Source of the DNA: Paramecium pentaurelia
Taxonomy: Eukaryota > Ciliophora > Oligohymenophorea > Peniculida > Parameciidae
Reading direction: 5' to 3'
Assembly: GCA_905183005.1 (NCBI GenBank)
Contig: CAJJDO010000101.1
Coordinates: 190,018-254,017, forward strand
DNA: 64,000 nucleotides
Part shown: positions 26,322-38,700 of the stretch, piece after piece
How the letters are laid out: the number at the start of each line of letters is the position of its first letter
Position numbering within the stretch: position 1 is the first letter of the stretch
Made by a program: the position numbers and the translations under genes
The notes under the pieces: generated by a model
The model's input: only the letters and a program-made list of their open reading frames with translations
What the model was told of the DNA's origin: nothing
Database searches by the model: none

Positions 26322-26821
26322 ATGAGTCAATAACAAGAAGAACAGAAAGCTATCCCTCTTGATAAATTGACACCTCAATAATTGTTGTAGATTAAAAAGC
26401 AAATAGAAGAGGTTTAACATTATTCTATAAAATAGGAAGTCCAATCACTCAGTTAATCATTATCTTAATTCAGAATTGCAAATGCTAAATATGAAGAAAG
26501 CAAAGTCATTTTAAAGAGATTAGATTAAACCCCTAAAGATAATGATCTATTAGTACCCATTACTGCATCACTCTATGTACCAGGTACAAATTAAATAACA
26601 TAATGAGGAAGATTGATTAATCCATAATCAATTATGATAGATTACGGAACAGGATATTTTGTAGAGCGTAATACTGAATAGGGATCACATTTTTGTGATA
26701 GAAAATTATAATTATTGAAAGAATCACAAGATAAATTGAGTAATATCATAAATTAGAAAAAGTAATTCATGGATAAATTAAATATTGAATTATAGAAACG
26801 AGTGTTGTAAGTATAATAAAT

Positions 26822-26854
<33 letters not shown>

Positions 26855-26864
26855 GAAATAATGA
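26322..26864 (+). CDS. PFDN5: Prefoldin subunit 5 (alpha-type) with poly-Q tail
   Basis: 172 aa. N-terminal coiled coil (LDKLTPQQLLQIKKQIEEVQ), then the alpha-prefoldin beta hairpin: LLVPITASLYVPG, RLINPQSIMIDYGTGYFVER, aligning residue-for-residue in length with prefoldin 5 of other eukaryotes. The second coiled coil follows (FCDRKLQLLKESQDKLSNII). A 24-nt intron at 26584-26607 (GTAC donor, GAG acceptor) is compulsory since it contains an in-frame TGA. Prefoldin is a heterohexameric chaperone that passes nascent actin and tubulin to the CCT chaperonin in the cytosol. The C-terminus ends in ten glutamines encoded by a TAA microsatellite, then KKQ and TGA. Divergent from BMS1 with a 24-bp spacer. 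Confidence 0.93.
26823..26852 (+). repeat. (TAA)10 microsatellite encoding poly-Gln
   Basis: Ten perfect TAA triplets at the 3' end of the prefoldin 5 coding sequence. In the ciliate code they read as Q10, in the standard code as ten stops. Confidence 0.95.
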
Positions 26865-27048
26865 TGATGAATTATATCTTAAAATAAAATCAATATTTAA
26901 TATATTTAACCTAATCTCAATTATCATAATAATTATTGTTTCTCCTATAGTTTTATCTTTTTCGATTGTTGTTATAATTATTTTTATCTAAAATTATATA
27001 TATAATAATAGATATATACTGTATTATTTTTTTTTTCTTGGATTACTA

Positions 27049-28379
27049 TCACTTCTGCTCCGTGAAGACTATTATTAATTATAATAAATAGATTACTGAT
27101 GATGATGAACTACTACTACTTGAACTACTAGAATCTCTTGTGATTTAAGCATGTAAAGTACTTTTATAGGGAATTCGTTGAAATGAAACTACATTTTAAT
27201 CAGGTATTCTAAATTCACAAATTGTCTTTTCTTCAGGAATCTCAATTTATCCAGGAGGTTTCAATTGTTTAATAAATTGATCAGATGTATATACTATGCA
27301 ATAAGAATTAGAGGTTTCTTCTTGACTATAAAATAGATGAAATTAACTTACTTAACTAATAATTCATATAATCCAATGATATCACCATATTATTGGAAGA
27401 TACTCAATAATTTGTTTGTATTTATTGGATGTTGTGTTTTAATGAATAATTAATATTATTTGAGTACATCTGAAAAGGAATCAGTCTTCTTTTTCTTCTA
27501 GCATATTAAACATGGCACATTCTTAATTTTTAATTACACATTCTTTTACAACATTTCCAATTGCACTTCCAAATATTCAAAAATATGATCTTACTATTGT
27601 TCACTTTTAAATGTTCCATCTGGTAATTACTATAATTTCAATCTATTTTTAATATCAATTAAACAATCTTATAAATTAAATTCTAATGGAATCCCAAAGA
27701 TATAAATAGTTTCCTTGGGAACTAATAATATATCAATTAATTCATTACTTGTTAATTATACAGGTTAGATATCAACTATAGGAGCAGTAATTGTCTTCTA
27801 TTATGGAATCACTTATAAATTTAAGACTATTGCATTCTCTTTCTTCTTCTTCTCTGGACTTTCTGATTTTGATGATTCTTGACTACTTGATCTATCTCTC
27901 TTCTTATCTCCAAATCTCTACTATCTTAATTTCTCTTCTAATGCTGATTTATCAACTTCTCCCTTTTCCTAAAATCCCAATAAATGTAATTGAATACCCT
28001 TAGCATCATTAAAAATACATCACTGAATTATGGAATGATCTTCTTTTCACTTTAATGTTTTGATAGTAAATTGATATGTTTCTTTCCTATATATATCAAT
28101 TTGGCATCATTATCATATCGCATTCCTATGGCTATATCAATAGTCCTTTCATTCTAATTCTTATCTGTTATTTAAATCACTTCGCAAGGACCCTATTCAT
28201 CATAATCATATTACCGCCTTCTATACTCTATCTTTTACAAAATTAAGAAATTGATCCTCTGTTTAATTCCCCATATAGAGATTCTTCATAAAGAAATGTA
28301 TCTTGATTTCTGAACATTTACTATAATGCCATTTATCTAACACATTTTAAAATCTCCTTGGTGATTGATTTCGACTCAT
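27049..28379 (-). CDS. Unrecognised 417-aa protein with serine-rich tail
   Basis: Spliced length is 418 codons after introns at 28193-28214 (22 nt), 27969-27997 (29 nt) and 27326-27351 (26 nt). It starts MSRNQSPRRFQNVLDKWHYS. Residues ~130-165 are R/S/K/E-rich (DKKRDRSSSQESSKSESPEK), like splicing or nuclear proteins. A folded region around 230-300 contains a CxxC (VPCLICQKKKKTD). A possible RRM-like strand pattern follows (QYGDIIGLYELLV, SNSYCIVYTSDQF). It ends with a poly-Ser run of about eleven. An alternative 28-nt intron in the tail would replace the last hydrophobic residues by SRSRSDSNPRKKK and run on, so the C-terminus is uncertain. Nuclear RNA-associated function is an inference only. 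Confidence 0.65.
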
Positions 28380-28406
28380 CAATATATAAAAATATATTAA
28401 ATATAA

Positions 28407-31117
28407 TCAATTCTTTTTTTTAATATTTTATGTCCCAAACGTCTAAGTAGGTTTCCTTTTCTCTCCTATATCAAAAATGCTACTTTATTTTTTATTTCCA
28501 GATTTTGCAAAAGGATTGAATTCATCTTCATCTTATTAACTCTCAATTCTCTATGATTATATTTATTATTATAATAGATTTTATTATTATTATTATTGAT
28601 GATGATGATGTTACTGTTATTATTCTCTTTATTCTAAAATAGTCTTTATTTAATTCATATTCACTTAATCATTCTACTTTTGCAGACCAAATCCTTATCT
28701 TTTTGGTGATTAAGGTCTTTTGTCAATACCAAAATTCTACTATTGCTTTATTATTTATTACTAAGAATATAAATAAAATTATTTACTCTTTATAACAATT
28801 TGATATGAGTCAATAATTTTTATAATTCCTTATTGGTTGTTTACTTTTCTTTCTGTAATTCCAATAAACTGATTATAGAATTCATATCATATTCATCTTT
28901 AATATGACATCTAAAGAATTCTATAGCTTTGTCTTTAGATTCATTTAAAATCTATTTAAATAAATCAACTCTAAACTTCCTTAATAATTTTTAAGTCTCT
29001 TCAATTTTATTAGAATCATATAGATTTTATGTATATCTGAGAAGTATATCATTTTATTTGTCATCATTTCTAGCATAATAGTATTTACCAAATTCATTCC
29101 ATCTATATAATTCATGATTTAAAATAATCAATTAGGTTAGAAATTGTCTATAATTTTTAATCAATTTCTCATCTTAAGAGAAACATAAAAATGGTTATTC
29201 AAAAGTCTATTAAATCATCTCTTATTTCATTGATGCTAATGGTTATTCTGTCTTTAATAAACATAATTTATAATCTTATATTCCATACAACCAAAATCTA
29301 GAATTATGATAAACTTCTATCCATTTACTATTTTGATAAATTCTAATCACTCCTTTAGAATCTTAAATACTCAATAATCCTTCATCAGAATATCCAATCC
29401 AAGAGAGTGAAGAGAAAGGAGTAAGGAAGATATCAAATTCTTCAATTTATTTTTACAAATCTATATCATACACTCTCCCTTTTAAAACTTATTAATTTAA
29501 CATTGGAGAAGTATCATGAAATACTATACATAATAAATGTTCATATGAACACAATGATACAATTGCTCTATTTGTATTAAATTATAATAATTCTAAACCA
29601 CAAAATGAAATTACTCTACATATTCCATGATCACTCATAATTGCAAACCAATCATTTCCTATTGTTACAAGTTCTGCTCCTTCTTCTTCAGGTAATTAAA
29701 ATTCAAAATCATCTACATCACCTATAAATTATTAGAAAAACACTATTGATCTTCCATCCCCTATCAAATATCCTTAATCATCTAAATCATTTGGTCCTTT
29801 TGATGCTAATACACATCCTCTATAATTTAATGTACCAATTGCATATCTTTATTAATTACTCATTTTAAATTTTTTATAAAATGTTGAATCAAAAAATTCA
29901 AATTCTATCATATTAGTATTTTAACATAATATTATTGTACCTACTGTATTATAACACAAATATTATCTCCCTCTTGATAATTATGTTTCACCTGGTCTCA
30001 ATATATCTTACATTCCTGCATCAGTATTCTACTTTTATTTTTTCTCTATTTCATTCCCTTTTATAAATCCATCTAAATCATCTAAATTCTCTTTAACATT
30101 CTCATCTCCTAATAATTCCTCTTCTATTCTCTAATTATTATATTTCTTGGCTTTCTAATTTAATAAATCTTTGAATGCAATATTTTTATCTTTATATATT
30201 GCCTCAGTCACTGTTAATGGAGGATCTACAGTAGTTTCAATTAAGTTTCCATTACAATCAAATAAATAGAATATATTTTACATTATTATCATATATAATG
30301 GAGTACATTTTATATTAAATTGCCAATGTAAGGATAAATCAGTCAAGGATTTAAAATTCCATAATTTTATTTCACCATCTAATGAACAAGATCCCACACA
30401 ATTATCTTGTATCCATTTTATAATACATATTTCACTCTAATGTAAAATCTAATATTGCTACTATAAATCTTAAGGTTCATCCTAAGTGATTATATATTAT
30501 GCATTGATTTTTCCAGCAATCCAAAATGAATTACCTGAAGGATGGAAATCTGATTATAATTTTTAGAATGTATCTGGTGATATTTATTTACTAATTGTAT
30601 ATCTCTATAATAATTATGGTATTTATGATAGTTAATATACTATCAAACAACCATCACAACCAATACTGCATACAAATCTATCTTTTGGATCAAAAGAACA
30701 ACTTAATATCATTCCATCATGTCCAGGTTTACATCTTGATATTTTATTATCTCTATTCAATATTAATGAATTTTCCTCAGTAGCTATTCCCATTATTTTA
30801 CCATTCTTATTGTATTTGATCTGAATAACCTTTCCTGTTAAAGTGACTATCAGAGATGGTGTAGTCATTTGAATATCATCATATGTATCTACTCTCATAT
30901 CTCCAATAGCAAAAAATTATGAATTTAAAGGATGAATTGCCAAAGCCAACATATTAGACTCAAGTACAGTTTCCGCGGTTTTTTTATGCTCAATTAAATC
31001 ATACTCCACCAAGCACTAATTCCAAGCCAACAATGCTTTATTTCCACTGATATCAAAACCACATTATCCTTTTGTCTCTGTAATTGCTGTACTCTTGAAT
31101 TCTTTTACACTTAACAT
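28407..31117 (-). CDS. Ctf4/WDHD1 (AND-1)-like replisome adaptor
   Basis: About 894 aa with a compulsory 26-nt intron at 28761-28786. N-terminal WD40 repeats (LALAIHPLNSQFFAIGD, MILSCSFDPKDRFVCSIGCD, IKWIQDNCVGSCSLDGEIKL). An acidic linker follows, then the SepB/Ctf4-type second propeller: IGNDWFAIMSDHGICRVISF and LSWIGYSDEGLLSIQDSKGV, both close to the WDHD1 pattern, and a helical bundle (LLELQKEKQTTNKELQKLL). The tail is Q-rich with DEDEFNPFAKSGNKK. Ctf4/AND-1 is a trimeric hub that joins CMG helicase to DNA polymerase alpha at forks. The HMG box of animal WDHD1 is not visible, as expected outside metazoa. An optional frame-neutral intron near 30608-30643 is possible. Confidence 0.82.
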
Positions 31118-31166
31118 ATAAAATTAGTTGAATTATTTTTAAATAAAAATGAATTATTATTATCAA

Positions 31167-31185
31167 TATATATATATATATATAT
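31167..31185. repeat. (AT)n tract upstream of WDHD1
   Basis: Alternating A/T run of about 19 bp in the 139-bp spacer between the WDHD1 start and the stop of the next minus-strand gene. Confidence 0.8.
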
Positions 31186-31256
31186 GAACTTGTACATTAT
31201 TATAATATGATTATTCTCTTATTTAAAGTAATAATATATGAATTGTAAATCAATCA

Positions 31257-31703
31257 TCAATCAAGTGATTTTTAACCATTTTTGATAACTTATTTTCTTA
31301 CATAACTCATAAAATCACCATTTTCTGAATATTCTGGTGTTAGTATTTTATTCTCTCTTCTCCAATCTAATATTGGTGGCAAATCAGCTACTTTACTTAT
31401 AGACATAAATGAACATTTATTATTTGAACAAGATAAGGCTTTTTATTTAAACTTAGCTTTCTTTTAATAAAATAAGTAATCCTTTCTTGCAAATCTTTCT
31501 GTGTATTATATTGAATGGATTTATTATAAGTCATTGAATTCATTTTAATATTATTATTTGCTTCTTTTTACTTCTTCCAGAATTTATTATTTTATTTAGT
31601 ATCTATGGTCTCCATTCTATTTTTTATTCTTTAATGGTGCTAAAGTAACTATTCTTTTAGGATTTATTTCAAGACTTCCTTATTATAATTAAAAAGTAAT
31701 CAT
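31257..31703 (-). CDS. Unrecognised 148-aa basic protein
   Basis: Intronless 149-codon frame from ATG 31703 to TGA 31257. It starts MITFQLQQGSLEINPKRIVT, with a K/Q-rich helical middle (QYTERFARKDYLFYQKKAKF) and a C-terminal part SKVADLPPILDWRRENKILT that looks folded. One CSNNKC pair. No signal peptide or membrane helix. No family recognised. Confidence 0.55.
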
Positions 31704-32716
31704 TTATAAACATAAATGAATAAATTTATTTAGATTATTCTAACATAAAAAATGAGAAATAAAAATCATATCAAAAGTTTTTAGAACCTATTTAATAGTT
31801 TAAATTATATTAATTATCCTTGAAATTCTTTAAATAAATTATTATAAAATATATATTGTATTTATTTTTTTATTAAAGTTTTTAATTATAAATTATAATG
31901 AAATCAAAAGATTGAAGATTATTATTTTTAAGTTACTGTTTAACTTTGAAAACTATATTATGATCTTATTTTTATTTGATTTTTATTTTATCGGTTTTTT
32001 ATTGTATTAGGATATTTTTATGAAAGTTACGACATGATGAAACCAATTACTTTGAGCCTCTTATAAAATACATTCTATAACATAATTAAAAAAAGCTGTC
32101 TAATAACGAAATAATTATAAGGTAAGATCATTCTTAAATCAACTAATTTTTACATAAATATTTTTTCTTCACAATAATAAAAATTACCTATCTGAATATA
32201 TTTTTTTTGAAAATAATAATAATTGATATGAAAGATCTTTATGTAGAGTTTTCAACAATTATTAAGAAATACAAATAGGAGAAAGTAATAATAATAATTT
32301 TTAGAAAATAAAAAGGTACTCTTATATTTAGGTTACTATTACCATCTAATGGAAACTTATCAATATGAGCGCAATCATAAAAGTGCTTGCTCAAAAATAG
32401 CAAAATTCTCTAAATCCTAAGAATTTAAAACAAATGTTTTTAATATCTGAAAGTTTAATTTTCTCTAATATTTTGGAAAGTTATGATAGTAACATAGATA
32501 ATAGTCATCCGAAATGTTGTTTCCAAATATACAGTAGATAAATAGAAAAAAAAATAAAACTAAAATGATTATATGAATATCTTTTCAAAAAAGACTATGA
32601 AATCATAGTTACACATGGTAATTAAGCTGAATTAAATCCATATGAATTATATTATTTAAATTCTTCTCTTAAACATTAAAATACCAATATTAAAAACATC
32701 AAAATATATTTGGACA
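31704..32716. other. 1-kb gap upstream of giant gene, weak ORFs only
   Basis: No supported gene. 31704-32220 is AT-rich spacer. From 32228 to about 32570 there are open ciliate-code pieces in more than one frame, for example from ATG 32228 (MKDLYVEFSTIIKKYKQE) and METYQYERNHKSACSKIAKF near 32349. I could not join them with any credible intron set. They may be a decayed gene or chance. The promoter of the giant gene must be in the last part. Confidence 0.4.
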
Positions 32717-35700
32717 ATGAACTTTATTCATGGCCTAGTCATAATTTAGTTATTTTTTGAGGGTTTATGCTTTCGATCTTTTAAGAATGAGTTTAATCCA
32801 GAGATATTTCAACGTTAATGTCCTGGTTCTCATTAATATTGGCCAGGTATTCATCCTCATATGTGTGCAGGTAATTGATATATATATATATTTAGGTGTT
32901 CCAAGGGATTGTGATGGGACAACAGAACTAAAATAGTTGATAATTAATGAGGAAGAAGTTGTGTGTCATCCATAGATAAAAGGATATATACTTTATGATA
33001 ATGATGATACACATTTACTGTTAGGATGGTGGCCATTTATTATGGTCTACTCTTATGATCAAAATGGGAATTTAATTTTTACAACTGAGGATTAATCTAT
33101 ATTATATGATTATGGTTGCATAATTGGACAACAATATTCTGGAGTTTATAAATGCATATATTGTAGTGGAACAAATTATGGTGAAAATTGTGCAAGTTCT
33201 ACTACTGCACTTTGTAAAAATATTAATTAATTTGAAAGAATGCGGTCAATATTGTAAAACATGTGATTCTACCAATACGAAATGTGCTACATGTATTGAT
33301 GGTCATTCTAAATTAAGTAGTACTGATTATAAATGTTCATTAGGTAGATTATTATTATTATTATTATTAGCATGTTAAGTAGGTCATAAAACTTGTTAAA
33401 AAAGTGGAACTACTTATACATTCAATGGTTGTATTGATGGTTATGAATTAAAAAATGGACAATGCATTTGTATGATATTTATTTCTATATTTAGAATGTC
33501 CAAGTAATTGTAAAATTTGTAATTCAGGAGTTTGTTCATAGTGTATGTGGCCGTATTCTTTAGAAAATTCTTTATGTTTTGAAGATAGGAATTGCATGAA
33601 ATATGATTATGTATATGATTCTTAAGCAAAACCAATTGGTACTAATTGTCAATAATGTGATGTTGGATATTTTAAAAAAGGAACTCGATGTGCTTGTAAT
33701 AATATCATTAATTATCATAGCTTGTTAAGAGTAACCAGGATTAGAAAAATGTTTTATTTGTGATAATGCTAATGAATGTAAAGGTTGTTTTGCAACACAC
33801 TATTTAACTCCTAATAAAAAGTGTGCTCTTTATACTGGTACATGCAATTTACCTTGTCAAACTTGTTTAGTAACAGATGCCAATTATTGTACAACCTGTT
33901 TTTATCAGAAGAAACTAACCGCAAGAATTGTTCCAGGAAAATGTGTTTGTGATTAACTTGCTGGATATGCTGATTTAAATGGAGTATGTCTTCTTTGCAA
34001 AACTGGATTATGTTTAACATGCACTTTAAAATTTGAAGAATGTACATCTTGTGATCCTTTACTAAAAAGAGGTCTTGTTGGAAACAAGTGTTCATGTCTA
34101 TAAGGATACTATGATACTGGATTAGAAGATAAAATTTGTTAAAGTATAAATAAAAAATGAAAAATTATAGAATGTTAACTTTCATGTTATAATTGTTCAG
34201 GACCATATGATACAGATTGTACTGATTGTGGAGATCCAAATATTTATTACAAATAATTGATTAGTGGATAATGTATTTGCGCTTAACGAACAATTGCAAT
34301 CAACTAAAGTGATGGATAAACATTATGTCAACGTAAATATATTGTAAAGAATTTAGCTTGTCATCCAAGATGTGAAAAATGTTAATTCCCATATGATAAT
34401 TCTTCAAATCAATATTGCACTATGTGTATAGCAGGACAATATAGAGTTGTCTCTGATGATTTTAAATGTATTTGTAAAAATGGATATGGAGACGATGACA
34501 TTGTGGATATATGTTTTAGTACATTTAATATGATATTTTTAAGAATGTCATTATTCATGTTTAAGTTGCAATGGACCTCTATCTACTAATTGCACTTCAT
34601 GTTCTAGTGATACAAATCGGCATTTAACTTCGAATAATGAATGTTAATGTAATTTAGCTTACTATGACACTGGGAAAAATGATATAGTTTGTTATTGTAA
34701 TAAGAATAAAATACAATATTTTAGTTGGTTGTCATCACTCTTGTGTAAATTGTATTAGTGAAGGAGAAGATAAGTGTACAAGTTGTCCATCTACCAGATA
34801 TTCAGATAGAATTGGTTCAACATTTAAATGTTTGTGCAAGGATCCACACTATTATAGTGATGAATTTTCATTAGAATGTTTAGAATGCCATTTTACTTGT
34901 AAAACATGCAATGGAGTTAAAGAAACAAATTGTTTAACTTGTGATTTAAACTATAGATAACTCATAATATCTAAATGTGATTGTCCATATGGATACTATG
35001 ATATAGGTTAATTACAATGCTAATGTATTATTTTAAATATAATTTTAGAATGTTATTACACATGCAAGACCTGCTTTGGAACTTAGATTAATAATTGCAT
35101 AACATGTTCAAATGAAACCAATAGAATAGTTAAAGCAAATAAATGTGTATGTAAGGATGGCTATTTAGAAAAATAATTTGGTGATTAAATATGTTAAAGT
35201 AAATATTTCTTTAAAACTTAGAATGCTCATATAGATGTTCCTCTTGCACTGTAGCATTAGATCGATGTGATAAATGTCCAGATTCATCATTTAGAGATCT
35301 TGGAGTTGATAATTCCTGTTTGTGTCCTCCTAGAACTTATGATTAGCCTGGTAATCCAATATGCATAAGTACTAATTAATTTTAGATTTAGTTTGTCATA
35401 ATACTTGCTTAACATGTAATGGTAATTAATCAAATTAATGTACTTAATGCAATCCTTTAACTGGAAGATAATTAAATGATAAAGGCGAATGCATATGTGC
35501 TTTATAATATTTTGATGACGGACAATCTTAATGTTTAGGTATTAATTTTGATTAATAATTTATAAGCCTGTAGTTCTTTATGTCTATAATGTAAATCTTC
35601 TGCAGATAATTGTACATAATGTCAGTCTGATAAATATTTAAACGGAAATACTTGTGCATGCAAAACAAAACTTTAAGGCTTATCAATATCTACATATCTG

Positions 35701-38700
35701 AGTTCAACTAAATAACAATGTCAACGTAATCATATTCAAATTAAAATAGCCTGTCATTATACTTGTTTGACATGTACTGGACGCTTATCTTTAGAATGTG
35801 ATTCTTGTTTGGATGTTGATAATAGATATCTATAAGGTACAACTTGCATTTGTAAAACAAATCACTTTGATGTAGGAACAGCTAAATGCGTTTGTAATAT
35901 TTAACATTTATATTAGAATGTAATTATAGATGTCAAACTTGTGCAGTATTAGATACTTTATGTTTAACTTGTCCTCCTTTAAGTTTTAGAGTATTAGTTA
36001 ATTCCTAATGTTAATGTCAACCAGGTTATTATGATAATGGAATAAATTCTATTTGTTAGAGTAATTAAAAATTTAATCCTTTAGAATGTCATTATTCATG
36101 TTTAACTTGTTCTTAAATAGCAACAAAATGTGAAACATGTTCAGCATAATGGAAAAGGTCATTTAACAATATTTTAAATTCTTGTCTTTGTTATGATAAT
36201 TATTTTGATATTGGAGTTGAAATTTGCTAATAATGTCATTATTCCTGTTTGAATTGTTAAGGATAAGATTCAAATTAATGTAAGACATGCATTGATTAGA
36301 ATGTTTCATTTAGGGTATTCAATGGAGGAATATGTTAATGTCTTATAGGTTATTATGATGATGGAATATCTGTTATTTGTAAAAAATGTTAGATTTAATG
36401 CACAACTTGTAAGACTTAATCATATTTCTGTACATCATGTCCAATTACACGACATTTGAATGGAAATAAATGTGATTGTGATTCAAGTTATTATGAAGCT
36501 GGACTAGAATAATGTCTTAAGTGTAATTAAAATTGTGTAGATTGTACTACTTCTTCTACTAATTGTACTAAATGTGATTCGTCTTAATTAAAAAGTTTAG
36601 ACAATCTTACTCGAATATGTTTATGTTAAATAGGCACAACCGATATTAATGGTATTTGTTAATACTGTGATAACTCTTGTTAGACATGTTTGAATTCCCT
36701 CACTAATTGCACATCTTGTAGTTTAATGAAATAATTATAAAATAATAAATGCATTTGTATAGATGGTACATATGAAACAGGGATTGATAAAAAATGTTTA
36801 CCTTGCAATTAAACATGTAAGACATGTTTCAATAAAGAAAATTATTGTTTAACTTGTTCAGCAGATAGTTTTAGAATCTTTAAAGCTGGAAATATATGTG
36901 TTTGTCAAAATGGATATTTTGAAAATTCATCTAATTAATGTATATCTTGTGATTAATCTTGTCTTACTTGCTAAGGTAGTTCTACATATTGTTTATCATG
37001 TGATCCTGCTTTTAATTTATAATTAAGTAATTAAAATAAATGCATTTGTAAGTCTAGTTATTATTTTAATATTGCCTCTAAAAAATGTGAAAGTAAATGA
37101 TTTATAAGATAAAAATAGATTGTAATGTTACATGTAAGGAATGTCAAAATGTATAAAAATGTATTGAATGTGAACCAATTAGTAGATTTTATGATCCAGA
37201 TAATTTTAAATGTTTATGTAAAGATGGTTATTATGAAACAAATGAAAAAATGTGTTAATGTAATTATAATAATATTTATAAATAGTATGTGATTTGAGTT
37301 GTAGAACATGTATAAATTAAAAAATAAATTGTTTAACATGTGAATCATTATATTTTAGATTGTTCAATAATAATACTAATTAATGTCTTTGTTTAGATGG
37401 TTACTATGATGTTGGTATTGAAATGTGTTAAAAATGTAATAATTTATGTAAAACTTGTTAATAAATATCAACTAAATGTTTATCTTGTTATGAAAATGAA
37501 TAAATAAGAATATTAAATAATAATTAATGTTAATGTAAATCTGGATATTTTGATAATGGATAATTAATATGTGAAAGTAATTATTATTATTTATTTATTT
37601 ATTAATTTTAGAATGTTCTAAATCTTGTTTAACATGTTAAGGAAAAAATGATTATTGTACTAGTTGTGATATCAATTTAAATAGAATAGATTAATCACCA
37701 ATTCATAAATGTCCATGTTAAACTAATTTCTATTAAGATTAAAATGAAATTTGTTAAAGTATATTTATTATATATATTAGAATGTCATATTAAATGTTCT
37801 GGATGTATATCATAAAAAGATAAATGTATAAGTTGTAAAACATCAAGTACATCTAATAGATTATCAATTACATAAAATTGTGATTGTATTGATGGATATT
37901 ATGATGATGGTGTTTAATTTTAATGTTAAAAATGTAGTTATTAATGTAAAACATGTACACAATCCCCATAAAATTGTTTATTATGTCTTAGTAATTTAAG
38001 AGAAATAATTCCTACATGTAATTGCAAATCTGGATATTTTTAAAATGAATAATAAACATGTGAATGTATTTATATTCTATTATTAATATAGAATGTGAAA
38101 ATCAATGTAATACATGTGAAAAATTATCATATAATTGTACAAGTTGTAAAGGTATTAGAATAAATAAAACTTGTGATTGTTTAGATGGATATTTTGAAGC
38201 AGGATAACCTGATTGTATAAGTAATCCTTATTAATTAATATTTATAGAATGTGATTTTTAATGTTTAACATGTAAAGGAAATCAATCTTATTGTTTATTA
38301 TGTAAAGGTGATCGTATTAATATTCCATTTTGTAATTGTTAAGATGGATATTATGATGATTTCTAAAGTCTTGATTGTTAACNTCTAAAAAATGTGAAAG
38401 TAAATGATTTATAAGATAAAAATAGATTGTAATGTTACATGTAAGGAATGTCAAAATGTATAAAAATGTATTGAATGTGAACCAATTAGTAGATTTTATG
38501 ATCCAGATAATTTTAAATGTTTATGTAAAGATGGTTATTATGAAACAAATGAAAAAATGTGTTAATGTAATTATAATAATATTTATAAATAGTATGTGAT
38601 TTGAGTTGTAGAACATGTATAAATTAAAAAATAAATTGTTTAACATGTGAATCATTATATTTTAGATTGTTCAATAATAATACTAATTAATGTCTTTGTT

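Noticed and set aside
33124..33378. Independent small Cys protein at 33124-33378
   Set aside because: It is a standard-code fragment of giant gene 1, spanning an exon-intron-exon boundary (intron 33214-33238).
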